Assembly: GCA_023423715.1 (NCBI GenBank)
Contig: JAFAFC010000007.1
Coordinates: 1-64,000 of the forward strand
DNA length: 64,000 nucleotides
Direction: 5' to 3'
Source: Bacteroidota bacterium
GTDB lineage: Bacteria; Bacteroidota; Bacteroidia; Flavobacteriales; Weeksellaceae
Shown: positions 62,281-64,000 of the stretch, piece by piece
Layout: the number at the start of each line of letters is the position of its first letter
How positions within the stretch are numbered: position 1 is the stretch's first letter
The notes under the pieces: generated by a model
Database searches by the model: none
Told to the model about the DNA's origin: nothing
The model's input: only the letters and a program-made list of their open reading frames with translations
Program-made: the position numbers and the translations under genes

Positions 62281-62311
62281 AAAAAAGCTTTAAGTGCTGA
62301 CTTAAAGCTTT
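62281..62311 (-). terminator. Hairpin between the DUF4835 gene and recN
   Basis: An 11-base-pair stem AAAGCTTTAAG (62284-62294) with CTTAAAGCTTT (62301-62311), loop of six, followed on the minus strand by six T. It lies directly before the recN start codon, so it could terminate the upstream transcript or act as an attenuator. Confidence 0.65.
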
Positions 62312-62349
62312 ACAAAAGTATTGGTTATATCTTAAATCTACAAATTCTA

Positions 62350-63252
62350 CTACTTCCATTTATTCCATTTTTCACTGTCTTTTGCCGAGAAAATGGTCAT
62401 TAGATTTTTAAGTTCGTTGATATTGTAGTTTGTGTTGTTTCCACTATTAAAAATATCGAAGATTTCGTTGCGTTTGGTTTGAAGAAAAACATCAAACGGA
62501 TAATTCATTTGGAAACTGTTTTCGTAGTATTTCAAACTCATTAAAGCATCAAAAATCGCTTTCTTAGCTCGCGTAGGATCTCCTTGATTAGCCATATTAT
62601 CCAAACCTTGACGGTGATAATTATAATACGCCGTTCGCAATGTATTGGCTTCGGTTTTCATCATGTTGTCAATTAATTGCCCACGAGTTCTTGGACCTTC
62701 AACAACCGACCAGCCACTGTATCTTTGGTTTTGTGAATTTTGTGAAATTTTCAGCGCTTTCTCAAACCAAGGTTGGCCACCATTTCGTTGAAAACTATCG
62801 CCATCATACCCCAAAATCATGTACACATAAAAACTGACAACGTCAATTAAATTCTTTCCTGAAAACTGTCTTTCGTTGAAAACTAAATTTTCATTTTCTG
62901 TATATTCAAATGTAAAATCACGATCATTGATATTCAACAATGGCGATGTATACGTTGAATTAAAAACCGGACGAACAGCTTGAACTACAATTGACGCTGT
63001 ATATTTATTTCCTTCTCGAGAATTAATCGCAATCGCAAAGTTGCATTTAATCTTTTCGAAATTCTGCAATTTCTTCCCTGTCCAACTTGTGTTGTTAATG
63101 AAATCCCGAAGGTTTTTTTCTAAGGTTTTATAGGTTTGCACATTACTTCCTTGTACTTGCTGGTAATTGAGCGTTACTTCCGACAATAATTCTTGTGCCG
63201 AAACCAACGTCGCCTGAATACAAATCAATAAAAGAATCGCGATTTTTTTCAT
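62350..63252 (-). CDS. DUF4835 family exported protein
   Basis: A 300-residue protein with a signal peptide (MKKIAILLLICIQATLVSAQ). It fits DUF4835: ELLSEVTLNYQQVQGSN, RDFINNTSWTGKKL, NCSFAINI-like CNFAIAINSREGNKY, and a helical C-terminal half (about 170-300) with GWSVVEGPRTRGQLI. The family, always near coaBC and recN in my memory, has been linked to type IX secretion in Bacteroidota (PorD label), which I cannot verify here. I use the ATG at 63252; the longer frame overlaps coaBC. Confidence 0.88.
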   Translation of the reverse strand: MKKIAILLLICIQATLVSAQELLSEVTLNYQQVQGSNVQTYKTLEKNLRDFINNTSWTGKKLQNFEKIKCNFAIAINSREGNKYTASIVVQAVRPVFNSTYTSPLLNINDRDFTFEYTENENLVFNERQFSGKNLIDVVSFYVYMILGYDGDSFQRNGGQPWFEKALKISQNSQNQRYSGWSVVEGPRTRGQLIDNMMKTEANTLRTAYYNYHRQGLDNMANQGDPTRAKKAIFDALMSLKYYENSFQMNYPFDVFLQTKRNEIFDIFNSGNNTNYNINELKNLMTIFSAKDSEKWNKWK

Positions 63253-63283
63253 CAAAAAATTTTTACTTAAACGGATTTGTCCG

Positions 63284-64000
63284 CTATTTATTTTCCATTT
63301 TTTCAACAACAAAATTGAGAATATCAACAGCGACATCATCTTTCGATTTCAAGTCGAATTCGCGTTTTCCTTCTTTTGTTAAAATTTTTATTTTATTGGT
63401 ATCGCCTTTAAAACCAGCACCCGCATCACGTAGTGAGTTTAAAACGATCATATCCAGATTTTTCTTTTCCAATTTTCCCTTGGCGTTTTCTTCTTCATTT
63501 TGCGTTTCCAAAGCAAAGCCTACCAAAAACTGGTGCTGCTTTTTCTCACCCATCGTTCTCAAAATATCTGGATTTTTCACCAATTCAATCACCAAAGAGT
63601 CATCATTCTTTTTGATCTTTTCAGAAGCGACTTCTTTTGGCGCGTAATCAGCAACAGCCGCACTCGCAATCGCCACATCTACATTTTGATAATGCTTAAA
63701 AACTTCATCAAACATTTGTGTCGCCGAAGTTACTCGATGCAAACTAATATTCGGATTTTGTATATTCAAACTTGATGGACCCGAAATTAAAATCACTTTT
63801 CCGCCCCGTTTTGCTACTTCTTCTGCCAATGCAAAACCCATTTTTCCAGACGAATGATTTCCGATAAAACGAACTGGATCAATCGCTTCATACGTTGGCC
63901 CAGCCGTTATCAAAACCGTTTTATCTTTAAAATCTTGTTTAGAATCTAATGAAAAATAGTTTTGAATATGGTGAACGATTGTTTCAGGTTCTGCCATTCT
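63284..64000 (-). CDS. coaBC: Phosphopantothenoylcysteine decarboxylase/synthetase, C-terminal part
   Basis: The C-terminal 239 codons of the bifunctional CoaBC, which adds cysteine to phosphopantothenate and decarboxylates the product on the way to coenzyme A. Visible is the CoaB domain: VLITAGPTYEAIDPVRFIGN, SSGKMGFALAEEVAKRGGKV, VASAAVADYAP and a late NSLRDAGAGF with NKIKIL. The frame is still open at the window edge, where RMAEPE is the conserved junction between CoaC and CoaB, so the CoaC part lies beyond 64000. Together with panB it belongs to the coenzyme A pathway. Confidence 0.95.
   Translation of the reverse strand, partial: RMAEPETIVHHIQNYFSLDSKQDFKDKTVLITAGPTYEAIDPVRFIGNHSSGKMGFALAEEVAKRGGKVILISGPSSLNIQNPNISLHRVTSATQMFDEVFKHYQNVDVAIASAAVADYAPKEVASEKIKKNDDSLVIELVKNPDILRTMGEKKQHQFLVGFALETQNEEENAKGKLEKKNLDMIVLNSLRDAGAGFKGDTNKIKILTKEGKREFDLKSKDDVAVDILNFVVEKMENK

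Noticed and set aside
1..64000. Search by eye for tRNA, rRNA, CRISPR arrays, insertion sequences, integrases and phage genes.
   Set aside because: None found. A tRNA scan and an RNA-family search of the intergenic regions would be needed to exclude small RNAs and riboswitches.

Overview
The window is an intact, AT-rich stretch of chromosome from a member of the Bacteroidota, class Flavobacteriia, most likely in or near the Chryseobacterium group (Weeksellaceae). The evidence is the fused ccoNO gene, LytTR/LytS signalling, families such as DUF4349, DUF4835, DUF5687 and DUF4251, lipoproteins with an acidic stretch after the lipid Cys, and promoters with the Bacteroidota -7 element TAnnTTTG. The genus is not resolved. 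I recognise 59 protein genes, the last cut by the window edge. I see no tRNA, rRNA, CRISPR array, insertion sequence, prophage or clear transferred island. No gap without a gene exceeds 300 bases; the longest (32003-32271) separates the divergent ppiD and lon genes.

Layout. 1-8833: an O-acyltransferase beside an AraC regulator, a LytT/LytS two-component pair, a secreted DUF5694 protein, a TPR-AraC membrane regulator and a divergent TonB-dependent outer-membrane receptor. 8839-10671: rluA-type gene, small membrane protein and panB in one operon. 10713-21133: the respiratory core, with a Crp/Fnr regulator divergent from ccoI, then ccoS, ccoNO, ccoQ, ccoP, ccoG, ccoH, a TauE/SafE-like protein and a lipoprotein; this builds, supplies copper to and regulates a high-affinity cbb3 oxidase. 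21186-25423: serS, a lipoprotein, and a flippase/glycosyltransferase pair. 25501-29724: a tight five-gene operon with an MCE lipid-transfer protein, two iron-sulfur proteins resembling heterodisulfide-reductase parts, a secreted protein and a conserved protein of unknown role. 29849-34677: divergent quality-control genes ppiD and lon. 34757-41705: AI-2E-type permease, DUF4349 lipoprotein, pgi, folD-queE and a sugar-phosphate transferase. 41733-43904: mlaE-mlaF-like ABC genes coupled to an outer-membrane beta-barrel gene. 43939-52594: M48 protease, DUF4251 protein, meaB, a small cytochrome c, dipeptide epimerase, second DUF4349 protein, methylmalonyl-CoA mutase and prfA. 52767-58312: a small membrane protein, class I fumarase, a divergent oxidoreductase-fumC operon and a leucine-rich-repeat lipoprotein. 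58359-64000: an ABC exporter pair, recN, a DUF4835 protein and the end of coaBC.

The most interesting signal is a perfect 19-base palindrome (54841-54859) whose core equals the textbook PerR box. It abuts the candidate -33 element of the operon for the oxidant-resistant class II fumarase, and the oxidant- and iron-sensitive class I fumarase is transcribed away on its other side. This suggests a fumarase switch controlled by a Fur/PerR-family repressor. Other leads are the MCE/iron-sulfur operon, FNR-like boxes around the cbb3 genes next to a regulator with no cysteine, and a near-identical inverted repeat at the crp and lon starts.
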